Notes: generated by a model from the letters alone, not told the origin. DNA of 64,000 bases from Ustulina deusta (GCA_023159155.1 JAJNNX010000001.1:1860001-1924000), one strand, 5' to 3'. Numbered from the stretch's first letter, positions 33,801 through 45,049 are shown. Translations and numbers: made by a program.

Positions 33801-35968
33801 GCCCGGAAGTCTTTTTTCGGAGGGGTTGCGGGTTTTACTTTGTTAGCAGTGGGCAGTGCTGCTTGTTTAATGTCACCAGTGGATTCAGATCGGTACTTCA
33901 CTGGGTCCAGCACCGTCCGTTGTTGGTTTTCGGCAGACTTCGCACTAACAACGGGAGCATTGAGGCTACCAATAGAGGGAGACGGCCTATGAAGACCGCC
34001 GCGTCCCACTGGGGTAGTGGTCATGCCAGGGGCGGAGGACCTCATAAGCCCACCAATGCTAACTTGGTGCTTGTGTGAGACGGCTGGGGGCTTACTGCCT
34101 TCTGTTTCGGGGTTACCAGCTTTTTGTGCCTTCGCCTTCTGAAGCTCTGCCATCCATGCAGGTTGATTGGGTGGAGGCTGAGTAGGTTTCGGTTTGGGAG
34201 ATTCAGGCTTGTTCAGTGCTGACTCCAGCCAGCTAGATTTTTGAGGACTCCACCTGCGAGGATCCATGGTTTTCGATGGACTAACCGGAGGGGTGACTTT
34301 GCCAGAATCCTGACTCTCAGGCTCTGGAGACGTCGTCGTATCTTGCCCGAGCGAAGCACTAGTCATCGACGCCGGCTTATCCTCTCCTTTGCCCTCGCTT
34401 GAGCTAGGCCTTGTCTGTTCCGTGGATCTATCACCCAATACACTTTTCGGTCGGATCCTGGGGTTATTGCTTGTTCGACTTGCAGGATCATAGCTATTGC
34501 GGTTTGAAGTGGTAGGATCCGCACGTTGCAATACCGTGGGCGATTGCACACTCCATCTTTTACTAACGCTCTCGGACCGCTTCATCATAGCGCTCTGCAC
34601 GAAACCGCCCATGCCTTTCGTGGGTGACACAGGCCTTTCTGCTTTTGTGGGTGACGTTCGACCGAGAGGTGGAGGGAAAGGACCCCGCGTTTCTCGCGTC
34701 GAATTGACATCTGATTGAACGGTATTCGGTGCCGGGTCTATTTTTCTAGCATCAGAGAAGTTGGTAGGCGAAGTGACGGTGCTCCGTAGTGCTGGGGACT
34801 CCAGGGGAGAGGTGTCCCCGGTTCTCAAAGATCCGCCCGATGTGCTGCGCGACATGCCCGGGAGCTGGGTTTGGGCGGAAGATGGGTCTACTGTTTGAGT
34901 ATCTTCGACCTGGTTTCGCCTATAGGCAGCAGAACTGGCACCTCTATCGGCGGTCTGACGAAACCAAGAAGGGTCTTTAGAAGACAATGCGGAAGCAATC
35001 TGGTCTCTCGACACTGTGTCGGCGGTTGTGTCCTGCTCGGAGCCGGAATTGGAGGAACGGGTCGCATTCTCGGCCGCAACCACGGAGAGTGGCCGACTTC
35101 TTGACCGGTCCGAGGCCTGCGAATTGGGCCGCCTCTGCCACGAGAGACCCCTGGCAGCCGTCCCGCTCCGTGAAGGCGATGGCGGGTAATTTGGCTTGCC
35201 TTCGGCGTCTAGAGGCGATTCGTTTTCCTTGGACGGAGAAGTCGAGATTGGTGCGGCGGTAGCCATATTGTTCTCCTCAGCCTCGGGTGCAGATTGCGAC
35301 TGAGTAGAAGGCGGGTAGAGGACAGGAGAGGCGACCAAATCTAGGCGTTCTGGGTGACTATCGTTGGCATGAGAGGGAGGCGGGGTGTTTACGGGTGACG
35401 ATTTTTGGGGCGAGATAGATCTGGCGCGTTCTGGTGAAGAGAGAAAACCCAATATTAGCTTCTGGCGCCTCAACAAAAGCGTTGGTACTTGTAGAAGGGA
35501 AAGGAGGAATAGCAGCAACAGCACGAACTATTGTTGTGTGGGGGGAAAAAAAATACATGTGTAAGGGCACGTGAAAAGATTCTCTCGAATGGACTAAGTT
35601 GTTTGGGATAGAGTAACACGAGGCGTAGCATCACAGACCGACAGGTCGTCAGAAGCTGACCATTAGTCCGGCTATGCACGATTCCCAACAATGGGATGGA
35701 AAGCAATAAAACAGTAATCGTCAATGGCGTAAAAGTATAACATGGCCGCAGAGAGATAGAGGGGGAGAGAGGGGGGGGGCGTGTGTGCATGTGTGAGCAG
35801 AGAGAGCAGAGAGGAGACGAGGGTCTCACCGCGACGACGAGCTTGCCGCTCCTTTCGATCCTGTAATATCTGTTCTTCTAATTCTCTCGACCGAGCTTCA
35901 TCCTCCTCGATCCGGCGTTCTCCCAACTCTTTAACTTGGGACAGAAAGCGAGATACGTCCTCAGACAT
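30880..35968 (-). CDS. Large fungal DUF4045/gelsolin-repeat protein, 1,543 aa
   Basis: Exons 35830-35968, 31301-35430 and 30880-31242; introns of 399 nt (donor GTGAGA) and 58 nt (donor GTGAGT, branch CTAAC). The total of 1,544 codons is exactly in frame. Residues 1-46 are a charged helix (MSEDVSRFLSQVKELGERR...RKERQARRR). Residues about 47-1,150 are disordered, rich in Ser/Pro/Lys with many SPT/SPQK phosphorylation-type sites, and form the DUF4045 region. The last ~390 residues carry gelsolin-like repeats (ERTLFECEMYLCTHSFNDEAG...VYFWAGDEVP; FPYLITQGGRCYLWKGKGS; MDLLPTNIYVIDAFFELYIVVGS). Gelsolin folds bind or cap actin in a Ca2+-dependent way, and a cytoskeletal role is inferred. The long first intron just inside the coding region is unusual for this genome. 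Confidence 0.9.
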
Positions 35969-37002
35969 CGGAATGGTAGCGGCCACGAACAGTGGTGGAC
36001 GATGGATTATATTGTTTACAGAGTTGCGCAGGGGGTGGGGGGCGCATGACAGGGCAACGCGCGCGAGGCTTGAGTTTTGGCTTTATCGAGCTTTGGTAGT
36101 ACCAGATGATGCTCTGGTTAGGTACCTGCCTACCTTAGGGGACACCTTAAACTGTAGTCTGTAGGTAGGTAGTGTGCACTGTAGTATAAGGTAGGCAGTG
36201 TGCCTGGGCAGTACTAGGTAGCGTAAGAGGTAGATGGGTAGGTGGGTAGGTAGGTAAACAGGGAGGCAATGGCCCGAAAGTTTGTTGTTGTTGTTGTTGA
36301 TGATGAGGTAACCCAGGTAAAAGTTGAAGTTAGTCAGTCTCGCAATAAGAAAATCAAAACCACACTAGAATAGTGTCGTCCTTGCACGACGGGCCGGTGG
36401 GTTTTGCATGTTGCTTCGGCTATCGTGTGCACCTTTCAGCCCCCAGTCCTAGCCAGACGGGCCAACGCCCCCAATTGATCCTTGCTCTACCGTGAGGTGG
36501 ATACGTGGATATTCTATTGTAACGGGCGATCCGGCCGGGTTATTATTCATTTTCAATTGTTGCTTTGAATCCCTGTTCTGAAGCTAAGGTATATGGTATA
36601 CCTACGGCACTACGTGTGTATACATTGTACGCCACACCTTGAATTTGTCCATTGTCAGAAGAGACGTGAAGGGACCACCTCGTATTATATTGTAGGGTAC
36701 CGCGCTATTGTATCTGCTGAACCACTGAGGTGGGGGCATGATTACACGCATCCTGTTATCTTTTTTCCCGAAGCGTGCTTATACTGTACCGCCCAGAAGC
36801 CTTCTTCCACACAGGCAAACTACACTCACTATTTGTTGTACCTATACCTCGAATCCAGTAAGGTTGCCGCAGTGTGTTCCTGCAGCTGTGACCTGTGTTC
36901 TTCTGTATCCATCAATCACACATACATAGAGCCGAGATATTGTGATATTGTCCATGTAATTAGATTCCAATAGATCCGTTGCACTAGTCATGTCCCATTT
37001 AC
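35969..37002. other. Intergenic region with TAGG/TACC-rich simple sequence
   Basis: Upstream region of the gelsolin-like gene and 3' flank of ARL2. It contains degenerate GGTAGGTA repeats (about 36160-36260) and a (TTG)5 run near 36285. No gene seen. Confidence 0.55.
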
Positions 37003-38004
37003 TCAGTACAAAAATAACCTCGCCTTCGCATCTTCAACCACCCAAGCAAGCCCCTCCCTCAGATTCTCCCCCGTTATGGCGCTGCATCGCAGGACGTGCC
37101 ACTGATGCGAGCGGATGGCCTTGAGCTGCAGACCCTGCAAGATCTCGGCCTCGTCCATGCACCCCTGAACATCCGTCTTGTTGGCGAAGACGAGAAGACT
37201 TGCGCCCGAGAGTCGCTAGATGACGCGAGCGCGACAAATGATGGTCAGCAATCAACAAATGCATCGATGAGAAATTAGGTAATTCCAAGCAAAACGGAGA
37301 CATAATGTGTGGGTAGCTTGATCCCTACCTCTTCCTGCAACAGCCCATGCAACTCGTCGCGACAGTCGTCAATGCGCAACCGATCCGTCGCATCCACGAC
37401 CCAGATCAGGGCGTCGGTCTTCTCGAAGTAGTTGCGCCAGTACGAGCGCAGCGTTTTCTGACCGCCCACATCCCCTGTCGCCGTTGACATTAGTGATTTC
37501 GGTCCATTATGCACGCGCCGGCGTCAAGCCGTAAGGGTGCGCACTCACAGATATTCAACTTATACCTAATGAGTCGCATGAAAGTGATTAGTTATCTACC
37601 TAATTGTTGTATGTTGATAGGAGGAGACGAGAGATTGAAGGGGCAATAGAGGTAGAGACAGACGCGGAAATCGAGAGAAATGGCTCTTCTCACCCCTCAT
37701 AATCAATTGTCTTGATGATGAATCCTAGCGTTGGGCTGACGGTATTGATATCCTCGTTCATGATCCTTTTGACAATCGTCGTCTTGCCTGCATTGTCGAG
37801 GCCCCTGACAACTTCGTTAGTCTTTTTCTTTTCTGATAACAGTTTGCAGCCATTACTGTCAATCATATCATGTGCAAAGAAACAAAGAAAAAAAAAGAAA
37901 AAAAAAGGGAGAGGAGGAGAAACCCCCAACGCGACTTGACCTTACAGCATTAGGATTCGCATCTCCTTGTCCTTCAACCTCGCCTTGCGTAGGATTGACA
38001 ACAT
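37003..38004 (-). CDS. ARL2: ARL2 small GTPase (ADP-ribosylation-factor-like; yeast Cin4 / fission yeast Alp41 type)
   Basis: Five exons: 37946-38004, 37694-37804, 37549-37565, 37329-37474 and 37003-37215; 182 codons including stop. The third exon is only 17 nt and supplies GYKLNI plus the first base of Trp. GTP-binding motifs are complete: GLDNAGKTT (P-loop), T in SPTLGF (switch I), [13 protein letters not shown] (switch II), NKTD (usual NKQD) and [23 protein letters not shown] and IRSHQW distinguish ARL2 from ARF and ARL3. It works with tubulin cofactors in beta-tubulin folding and microtubule stability. The start ATG gives MLSILRK, matching the family's hydrophobic N-terminal helix without an obligatory myristoylated Gly. 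Many introns in a short gene are usual for ARF-family genes. Confidence 0.95.
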
Positions 38005-38369
38005 GTGCGTTGTGGGAATGTCGGCGCGCCTAGATAGTCGATTGGTGCTTCTAGGTTACGTAGTGTTGTACTGATTCACGTGTTCAAATTTCCGTCGATG
38101 ACGAAAAGGGTTCGACACAACACAATCAAACCACCCGTCGCAAATGAATCAATTGCTGCCTAAGTACTTCACGTGATAGCATCGAACAACATCCACACAC
38201 GAGTCGTTGCTGTTTAGGTTCTCATCAACCAAGCATCACAAACGCAGAATGCTGTGGCATATCACAGGCGGGGAAAACCCATATAGTTTGAAAAAACAGT
38301 TTAAGAATTCTAGGTAGGTACGGTAGTCTAATCATACCTTACAATCTAGGTACCAATTCAACTTGTCCA
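38005..38369. other. Spacer between ARL2 and the DUF2235 gene
   Basis: Promoter side of ARL2 and 3' flank of the DUF2235 gene. Nothing else is seen. Confidence 0.5.
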
Positions 38370-41066
38370 CTAGCCCTTCCTCCGTGCGTCCTTCTTTTTC
38401 CGAGCGGGCCCCGCCGCCGTTCGGTTGGGATGCAACCTCTTGTTGATCGCCTTTTCTTCGGCATGCCATTTCCTATGCAAACGCCTCATCGCCTTTCTGA
38501 ATCGCCGAAGGTGGAAAGCCTTGAACTCCTTGACGTCCTTTTTTTCTGCATATTTATAGACATGCACATTGCCAGCCGCCAACTCCAATAGCCTTTGTTC
38601 GAATGGGCCCAGGTTCTCTTCCACCATCGTTCTGACAGCCGGCGCCGTAATTTCGGGTCCGATGTATTCCCACTACAACACTCGGCGTCAATAATCGCCA
38701 TGATGAGCGGAATACATAGGGATTTCAAAACTGCGAGGATGCTCCAGGAAATGATTTTGGCCGGAAAAGAGCCTTTATATTCTGCAAGTCGCCAAACCCG
38801 AGAGGGAGGGGGGTTTGAGCCTGGGAATTACTTACCACCCACCGTTCAGAAGGGTTCTGACTGAGCATCTGCAAACTTTCTGCCGAGACTACCACCGCAT
38901 TTGCCGTGTCCCCCGTCTGTTCTAGCTGACCAGCCGTCGTTTCATCTCGGCTCCTGTGACTTGCTAGCCCCCATTCTGCCGTCCGCGAGACAGGGTCAGA
39001 GAACTGCTCAGAAACTCGCCGGGGTCGCCAGTACTGCAAGACCATGAGTCAGCTATTATCATAGTAGGGATGGTTTGTGGGCGGTTTGGAAGTGTAGATA
39101 GCTCTTGAAAACAATTCAAGCCAGATGATGACGTTTGCACTCTTGAAAGTTACCCGAGCGAGAAGACATTGACTCTGAATGACTAACTTTGAGCAGAGAT
39201 AGGCAGTTCCAGACCTCCGTGTCGTTGAGGCCCAAACCTGCACAAGCAAGGCGCACCCTGACACTTGGGTGAATCCGCTCGTTCGTGCCTTCTAAGTATT
39301 CTGGCAAGGGACGACCGTTCTTCGGGTTGATCTTCTTGTACATCCCCGGAGCGCGGGAGACGCTTCCCACTAGGTTGTAGAGGGGACCGGTTGCGGATTG
39401 GATGTAGTGTAGTGACCACGGGCGTATCGGTTCGTTTGATTCATAGATGGACTTCTCAGCCCAAATTGACAGCCTGTGTTTTCGGTGCCGTGAAACGCTC
39501 TCTGGCTCCTGATTTGTATAATACCTCAAAGTCGTCTTGAAGGCCCTGTCCAACGCATGGGGTTGGAACTCACAGCCGACTGAAGAGAGTTGATCCATCA
39601 TCCCTTCTGATTTGTTAGCTTAGTTTCCTTTTTTTAACAAAACCAGATTTCTTGAGACGTTGGAAGAGTAGGAGTGTAGACAACGCACAAGCAAGTGTGG
39701 TATTAGCGACACCCTGATCTGGCCATCCACCCCCAATATTGGCGTGGCTGCCAGGGAACCACACCTGTCTAACATCCGAAGTATCCTGTTCCTGTGGCCG
39801 TCGCTCCTATAGAGTCGGCGCGAACGGACCTCTCGCCTCATCTAAGGCGAGGGCGTGAAAACCATGCTGGATCTTGTTCGAAAGACGGGTGTTGTAGAAC
39901 TGGTACGTGAGTATCGTCAGCTTGGGTGGTTCACGGGTTGGATCTAAGGGAGACATATTCATGTATGCTTCGCTTGATGCCTAGCCGTGATAAGATCTTC
40001 ATATCTGGTATACCTAGAGATAGTTGTAAGTGGTGAGCAGGTGCTTCCATGCATATCTGGAACATCTATACCAAGAGAGCCAACTGTATCCTATACGCTT
40101 GCTCTGGCGTTAGCAACATTCAGGTGGGTTACCGGTATATCTCATTACCCCTACCGATTGCTAATACTCGAATCAGGGTGCCTTGCCCATGGTTTGTTTT
40201 AATTCGCGAGTACCCTTTCTATTGTTCATATGGAGGTTAGGATATCTACCATTTCAAACATTAGAGCCCTCACCTCCACGAGCCGTTCACGGTAGATGGA
40301 AGCTGCATTCTCGCCTTTAGGTTTGTTCGTAAAGGGCATTGTCGGGAAAGGGTCGTCATACTGGTCGTTGGACCAGTTCTGCATATCTTTGAAGATTGGG
40401 TAAAAATAGTCGTGGCCTTCCCGAGTTAGAAGTCCAAGATCCGAAATCATGCCACCGATCGATCTTGCAGTGAAGGCGCCTCGGCTGAAACCAAGAAGGA
40501 CGATCTCGTCTCCGTCGACATAGTTGGCGCAAATGAATGCATAAGCTTCACGGATGTTCTATTACTCGTGAGTATTGTCTTTGTATTCAGAACTCGAGTT
40601 GTAGCTAACCTCGCTGATACCGGCGCCGAAAGCTCCGCCCAATAGGCGGCCGAGGATCCCCGACCTTGAACCCACCCCGGATTGGTAGTATATGACTTGG
40701 AACTGTAAGGATCCATGTGTTAAAAATGACTACTTATAGTAAATATTGAACTCATCCTCGGGGGTTTCGGGATTGTGCAGGAGAATATCCCGGAGGGTGT
40801 GCTTTACTCAGACAGGGAATCAAATATTGAAGAATGCGTACAGTTCCATCCGAACAGATCCTCCTGAAGCATCTGGAGATACGGGTCACGTTCGAAGGCA
40901 CCTGTAGCTTAGATTTGGATTTCGGGTTGTTTGGTTTGGAATTCCCATTGTCGCTAGGTTAGAGTCGTAAGCATTCGTGTAACCCATCGTCTAGCAATGC
41001 TTACGAGTTTTGCCATGTTCCATCGCAACACACGATGATACGCTTTTTTGATGACGATGGAGGCAT
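38370..41066 (-). CDS. DUF2235 (T6SS Tle1-like) alpha/beta-hydrolase with two in-frame UAG codons at conserved Trp positions
   Basis: Eleven exons: 41005-41066, 40842-40953, 40610-40702, 40274-40558, 40155-40218, 40072-40101, 39955-40013, 39689-39899, 39188-39603, 38836-39033 and 38370-38672. They sum to 611 codons with GT...AG borders throughout. The protein opens KKRIIVCCDGTWQNS, then YYQSGVGSRSGILGRLLGGAFGAGISE, the nucleophile elbow GFSRGAFTAR, TVGSLGIPDM, FYNTRLSNKIQHGFHALALDE, and VRQVWFPGSHANIGGGWPDQ. This is the complete DUF2235 core, related to Tle1-type lipases; substrate unknown. Codon 209 (40091-40093, V-stop-DTVGSL) and codon 266 (39807-39809, PTL-stop-ERR) are TAG where the family has Trp. 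Everything else is intact. Either UAG is recoded (A-to-I mRNA editing to UGG) or the gene is newly inactivated. The boundaries of exons 5-7 are the least certain. Confidence 0.8.
39796..39822 (-). other. Predicted RNA hairpin holding the codon-266 UAG in its loop
   Basis: CUC and GAG close a 5-nt loop UAUAG containing the stop codon. The stem is extended by GCCG/CGGC across a small asymmetric internal loop. Pairing was judged by eye. Confidence 0.45.
40086..40096 (-). other. Predicted RNA hairpin holding the codon-209 UAG
   Basis: GUAU and AUAC pair perfectly around a triloop AGG. The A of the UAG codon is the first loop base. Pairing was judged by eye. Confidence 0.45.
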
Positions 41067-42854
41067 GATTGCATGACGACTGCCACGATATTAATGTTTT
41101 GTCTAAATGTTCTTGAGGGTGCCATAGGTATGCGATGAGCGAGATAGCTAAGTAGGTAGAAGGACTCGAGTCTGAAGCCGTTGTTTGATAAGACAGAGCC
41201 TTATGCCAACGAAGGTGGCCGGCTAGCCGAGAATGGGAGAGAAAAACATGGTCACGGAGAACGACGTTACGCGAGGTCTACGACTACCGACAGCCAACAG
41301 TAACGGCCGTAACCTTCTCTTTCACCGAGCTTCATGATGACAGGAAAGATCGTCCGACTATGTATGTGTTGTACTACTTGGACCTAGATACGGCAGGGGC
41401 AGTATGGCGCGGCAGGGAAATCCCAAATGTTCGTTGACTTAAGCACTGAGGACTTTCAGGTCGGCAACGCTAGAGCAACCATCTAGGTGTTTTGGGGAGA
41501 TTTGGAAACGAGTGCCGCCCGCTAACAATATTCATTATCCACCTTGTAAGTGATATCTGTGCAGAGGAGGGCTTGCTTCACACATGTGATAACACTAATG
41601 ATGCGTATTTATATAAATAGGGGGCTCACCATACCACAGTCGAAATTCCTGGGTGCTGCACGGCGGCCGGAAAACCCCCTCGGTGTAGACTAGGTACCTC
41701 CTGGGAGCTTGGACTAGACGGTCTCGGACCGTGCCTAGGCTACCTAAGTATCTAACCTACCTAAGCGTTAGGTGCTTCTTTTCAGGGCGGACAACCTACG
41801 CTAGGCACTAAGGTGTAATGGAGGGGCTACCTACCTAGGTTCTAACATTGGTACCAGAATTTCTCCTTGTTCACGAGGCGCAACTCTAACGCTGGCGCTA
41901 ATGAAGCTACTTAAATGGGTACGCCTTGGGGCTAATACTCGGAAGAGTGCCTTGATTTCCGGGCGTCCTACAAAGGTCACGCAAAACCCCTACATTGGCC
42001 AGGTCTAACCCAAGTTAGGTATGGCTGCAACTAATACCCAATGAGTTCATGTGCGGGGGGACCGACCGTCGTAGGGGTTTTTCATGGCCATTATAGGTGA
42101 CCTCTTGATTTCCAGCTCACTTGACCAAGCCCCATGAATCTCACGAGGCCACGAGAACACATTAGATACCTACTTCTACCTTTGGTCAGCAACTTCTTCG
42201 CTAGCGATAGGGCGCACGTGGAAGTCTCACCCGGGATTAGACAGCTCCTGATAGGTTATCAGTGCGATGCAAGAATAAGTATTACAAATGATATTACACA
42301 AATGCTGATGCACAGGTTGACAGGTAGGTATCATGCAGTACGCAGTGAATATCTCCTGCTACCCCCGCGCTTCATAACATATACCCTGGGGCTATTTGGA
42401 AACTAGTGGTCCAGAATGTAGTGTACACACCGTTATCCGAGTTGGACCCGCGCAATGGCCGACCGGGGACCAGCGGTTCGTGCGGCAGAGACAGGATACC
42501 CTCCATAGTATGCGAACCCTCCACCGAGGGCCAACACCGAGGGCGTGCAGACAAGCAGGGATTCTCCAGCCTGGAGCGCTACGCCAAACGTATGATGGTT
42601 GCCAATCCTTCGGAAAACGCGCAACAACGCGAGCTGGTCAACCCAGACTCTACCCCTCACCCACTCGTTCCGCCACATGGCCTGTCCAGTACATCTTCAT
42701 GGCAGCTCTGAACTCACTCCATGGGCGGCTTAAACTTAGAACGCTGAGGTATAAGAGAAGCCGCGAAGCGACATCCTAGGTTCCTGGATAGGTTTCTGTT
42801 GTGTACTGCATTCATCCATCCGGCGCGCGGCCAGTTTTTGGAACCGTGAACAGA
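41067..42854. other. Divergent intergenic region, 1.8 kb
   Basis: No supported gene. A perfect 14-bp palindrome TATTTATATAAATA lies near 41606 and could act as a TATA element in either direction. CCTACCTAGGT-like palindromic repeats are dense at about 41690-41850. Confidence 0.5.
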
Positions 42855-43934
42855 ATGGCAAGTTCATCCAATGACTCGGGTGTTTGCTTCAAGCCTTTTT
42901 TTGATCGCTGCAAGTTACCTGCCACTGTGAAAGACGACTGCGATGCCTTCGCCAGGTCGCGGTACTTAGGCCATATTCGGCCGGCGCCTTTCCAGGGTTA
43001 CTGCTCGTACACTGTGTTCGTTGGCGAAGAGACTGCCGTGCAGTTTCGGCCATCCGCCTACAAACTGGACATTGGCATAGCAAGTACTGCCTACAGTATC
43101 TTCAAGAACTTAGCACCAGAGACCGAGTATCTCGGGCAACTAGCGGGGACTGATCTACATGCGTTTTCTATGAGAAAAATCCCTGGTGTGTCCCTTGCGG
43201 ATTATCGAGCAATGTCAAGTAAGAGGTCTGCGCGAGAACATATGATACGGGACTTTGCCCAGCTCCAGGTGCTAGCATGGCGAAATGCAAGGCGTGTCGA
43301 GAGTCTACTTGATGAAAAGCGCACAGTAGGCTCAAGCCTTGCGTTACGCTTAGAGTCGATGAGTGCCTCACTTCCTTTACGCTTCCGCCGTACTGCCTCT
43401 TCTATCCTGGGCGACATCTCTGAGATCGAGGCCTTGTCATGGGTCTTTACTCACGGCGATTTTCTGGCGGCGAATATTATGGTAAACCCGTATTCCGGGA
43501 AGCTGACGGGCTTGTTGGATTGGGCGGAAGCCGAGTGGTTACCTTTCGGGATTGGAATGTATGGGCTTGAAGAGCTTCTGGGCGAAGATAACCAAAACGG
43601 CCGGTTCGTTTACTATCCCGAGGCTGCACACCTTAGGGATGTATTCTGGAATCAGCTCATGCTGTTAATTCCAGAACTTGCTCGCGACTCCAAAACTGTT
43701 GCCTTTGTGAAGAAAGCACAAATCCTCGGCGTTCTCTTGTGGCACGGCATTGCTTTTGACGATGGCAAGCTTAATCGCGTCGTGGAAGAAGGGAAAGATG
43801 ACCGAGAAATTCAGAGACTGGCTGTCTTCCTATCACGTACCTCGAATACGCAGCAGTCTAAGTGGCGGGAGATTAGTTCATCAGTGAACTCTCGACTTAG
43901 TCTGATCCGCAGCTTTCTTTTGAGAAAAGTATAA
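42855..43934 (+). CDS. Phosphotransferase-family (APH-fold) kinase-like protein
   Basis: Intronless; 359 residues from the ATG at 42855. The frame extends upstream to a GTG at 42801 that is not needed. The Gly-rich/ATP region (GYCSYTVFVGEETAVQFRP) is divergent, with Gln-Phe where the usual Lys strand would be. The catalytic loop FTHGDFLAANIMVNP and the metal-binding LTGLLDWAEAEWLPFG are clear. DFAQLQVLAWRNARR lies between the lobes. This is the large fungal APH group found beside secondary-metabolite or heterokaryon-related genes; substrates are mostly unknown. It is unrelated in detail to the kinase at 1817-3089. The end LIRSFLLRKV is basic. Confidence 0.8.
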   Translation: MASSSNDSGVCFKPFFDRCKLPATVKDDCDAFARSRYLGHIRPAPFQGYCSYTVFVGEETAVQFRPSAYKLDIGIASTAYSIFKNLAPETEYLGQLAGTDLHAFSMRKIPGVSLADYRAMSSKRSAREHMIRDFAQLQVLAWRNARRVESLLDEKRTVGSSLALRLESMSASLPLRFRRTASSILGDISEIEALSWVFTHGDFLAANIMVNPYSGKLTGLLDWAEAEWLPFGIGMYGLEELLGEDNQNGRFVYYPEAAHLRDVFWNQLMLLIPELARDSKTVAFVKKAQILGVLLWHGIAFDDGKLNRVVEEGKDDREIQRLAVFLSRTSNTQQSKWREISSSVNSRLSLIRSFLLRKV

Positions 43935-45049
43935 GTAAGGTATTTCGCCCTCTCTACTTAATTTGCATGCATGACTTAATAGAACGAGCACTAGGCGCTT
44001 ACTGCCCCCAGAAGTTTGGTTGGCCCATCATTCGACGGCCTATTTCCCTAATAATACATTGCATTTGTTACGAATACCCTGGCTGTTGAAGCCACTGGGA
44101 GTAAACATCTGACCTCGGGCCATGTTGAAAATCGTTGGAACACCCGTGACAACTTCTCCGCATAGTCAGCAACAGATCAAGAAGACATCACCATCGCCCC
44201 TTGTTCATCATCGCAGATTCAGAGTCCTATGATTTTCTCGCGGCTTGCTTGACTACCAGCGCGGGGGCAGGGTACCAATACATATGCGCTATCCGCCTCT
44301 GGATGATATGTATCCGCTATCATCGCGGTAAAACGGCGCACTACAATTTCCTTCAACTTCGCCCATGCTAGTCGCTTTCGGTTTCCAGGTCTGAATAAGA
44401 TCTTCTCTACTTGCGTCAACACCAGCGCTGCTATCTGGGAGAAAGTCTTCCTGGAGGTAGATATATCTGTCAAGCGCGTTTGGGTTTGAACTATTTCGGT
44501 GGTCACCTCCTATATACAATATTAATGTGCCTATGATACCATATTCGTTGGTGTGGGTTTGCACCTGAATCATGCGTTTAAAGGCTGTGCTCTTCTCATT
44601 GACTTTGAGTAGTACTATCTACCTTAGCACAAGCCTGTAGTTAACAGTTAAACCGTGAGGGTTGGATTTGAGGGGGAGGCTCTCCAAGTACTAAGTCCGG
44701 GATCACGTACAAGAGGAAGAAGCGGTGCCGCGATTACGATTAGATACCACAATATTGGAAGACATAGATGGCTGCCAGGTGGTAAAGAGCGCTCCTGGGA
44801 TAACAGTATCAGGGGACCACAAAGATTAGCTAACGTGGGAACTAATGAAAGCTCACCCAATCTTCTCCGGGTGAGTGGTAACATCCGTATGACGGTCTTG
44901 ATCCTCAAATTAACGGGCTGTAAACCTGTGAAGAAGAGAGCAACCTCGGCCTATCTATTAACGAAGTCAACTGTCTGCCCATTAGCGAAACTTGATTCTT
45001 TCAAAATGTATTAGGCTCCTATACTTCACACGTCCTTCCCACTTTTACG
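43935..45049. other. Intergenic region, no gene recognised
   Basis: 3' flanks of two convergent genes. Open frames at 44219-44506 and 44655-45014 show no domain and no codon regularity. Confidence 0.55.

Noticed and set aside
39807..39809. The TAG at codon 266 hidden inside an intron
   Set aside because: The nearest possible donor is about 23 nt upstream, too short for an intron, and coding similarity is continuous on both sides.
40091..40093. The TAG at codon 209 as a splice acceptor (GTATAG before GATACA)
   Set aside because: No upstream exon end gives the needed phase; using the acceptor at 40102-40103 yields a consistent 611-codon frame with the TAG inside the exon at the Trp of VWDTVGSLG.
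44219..45014. Possible small genes between the kinase and the carotenoid oxygenase
   Set aside because: No recognisable domain; overlapping frames on both strands and AT-rich composition.
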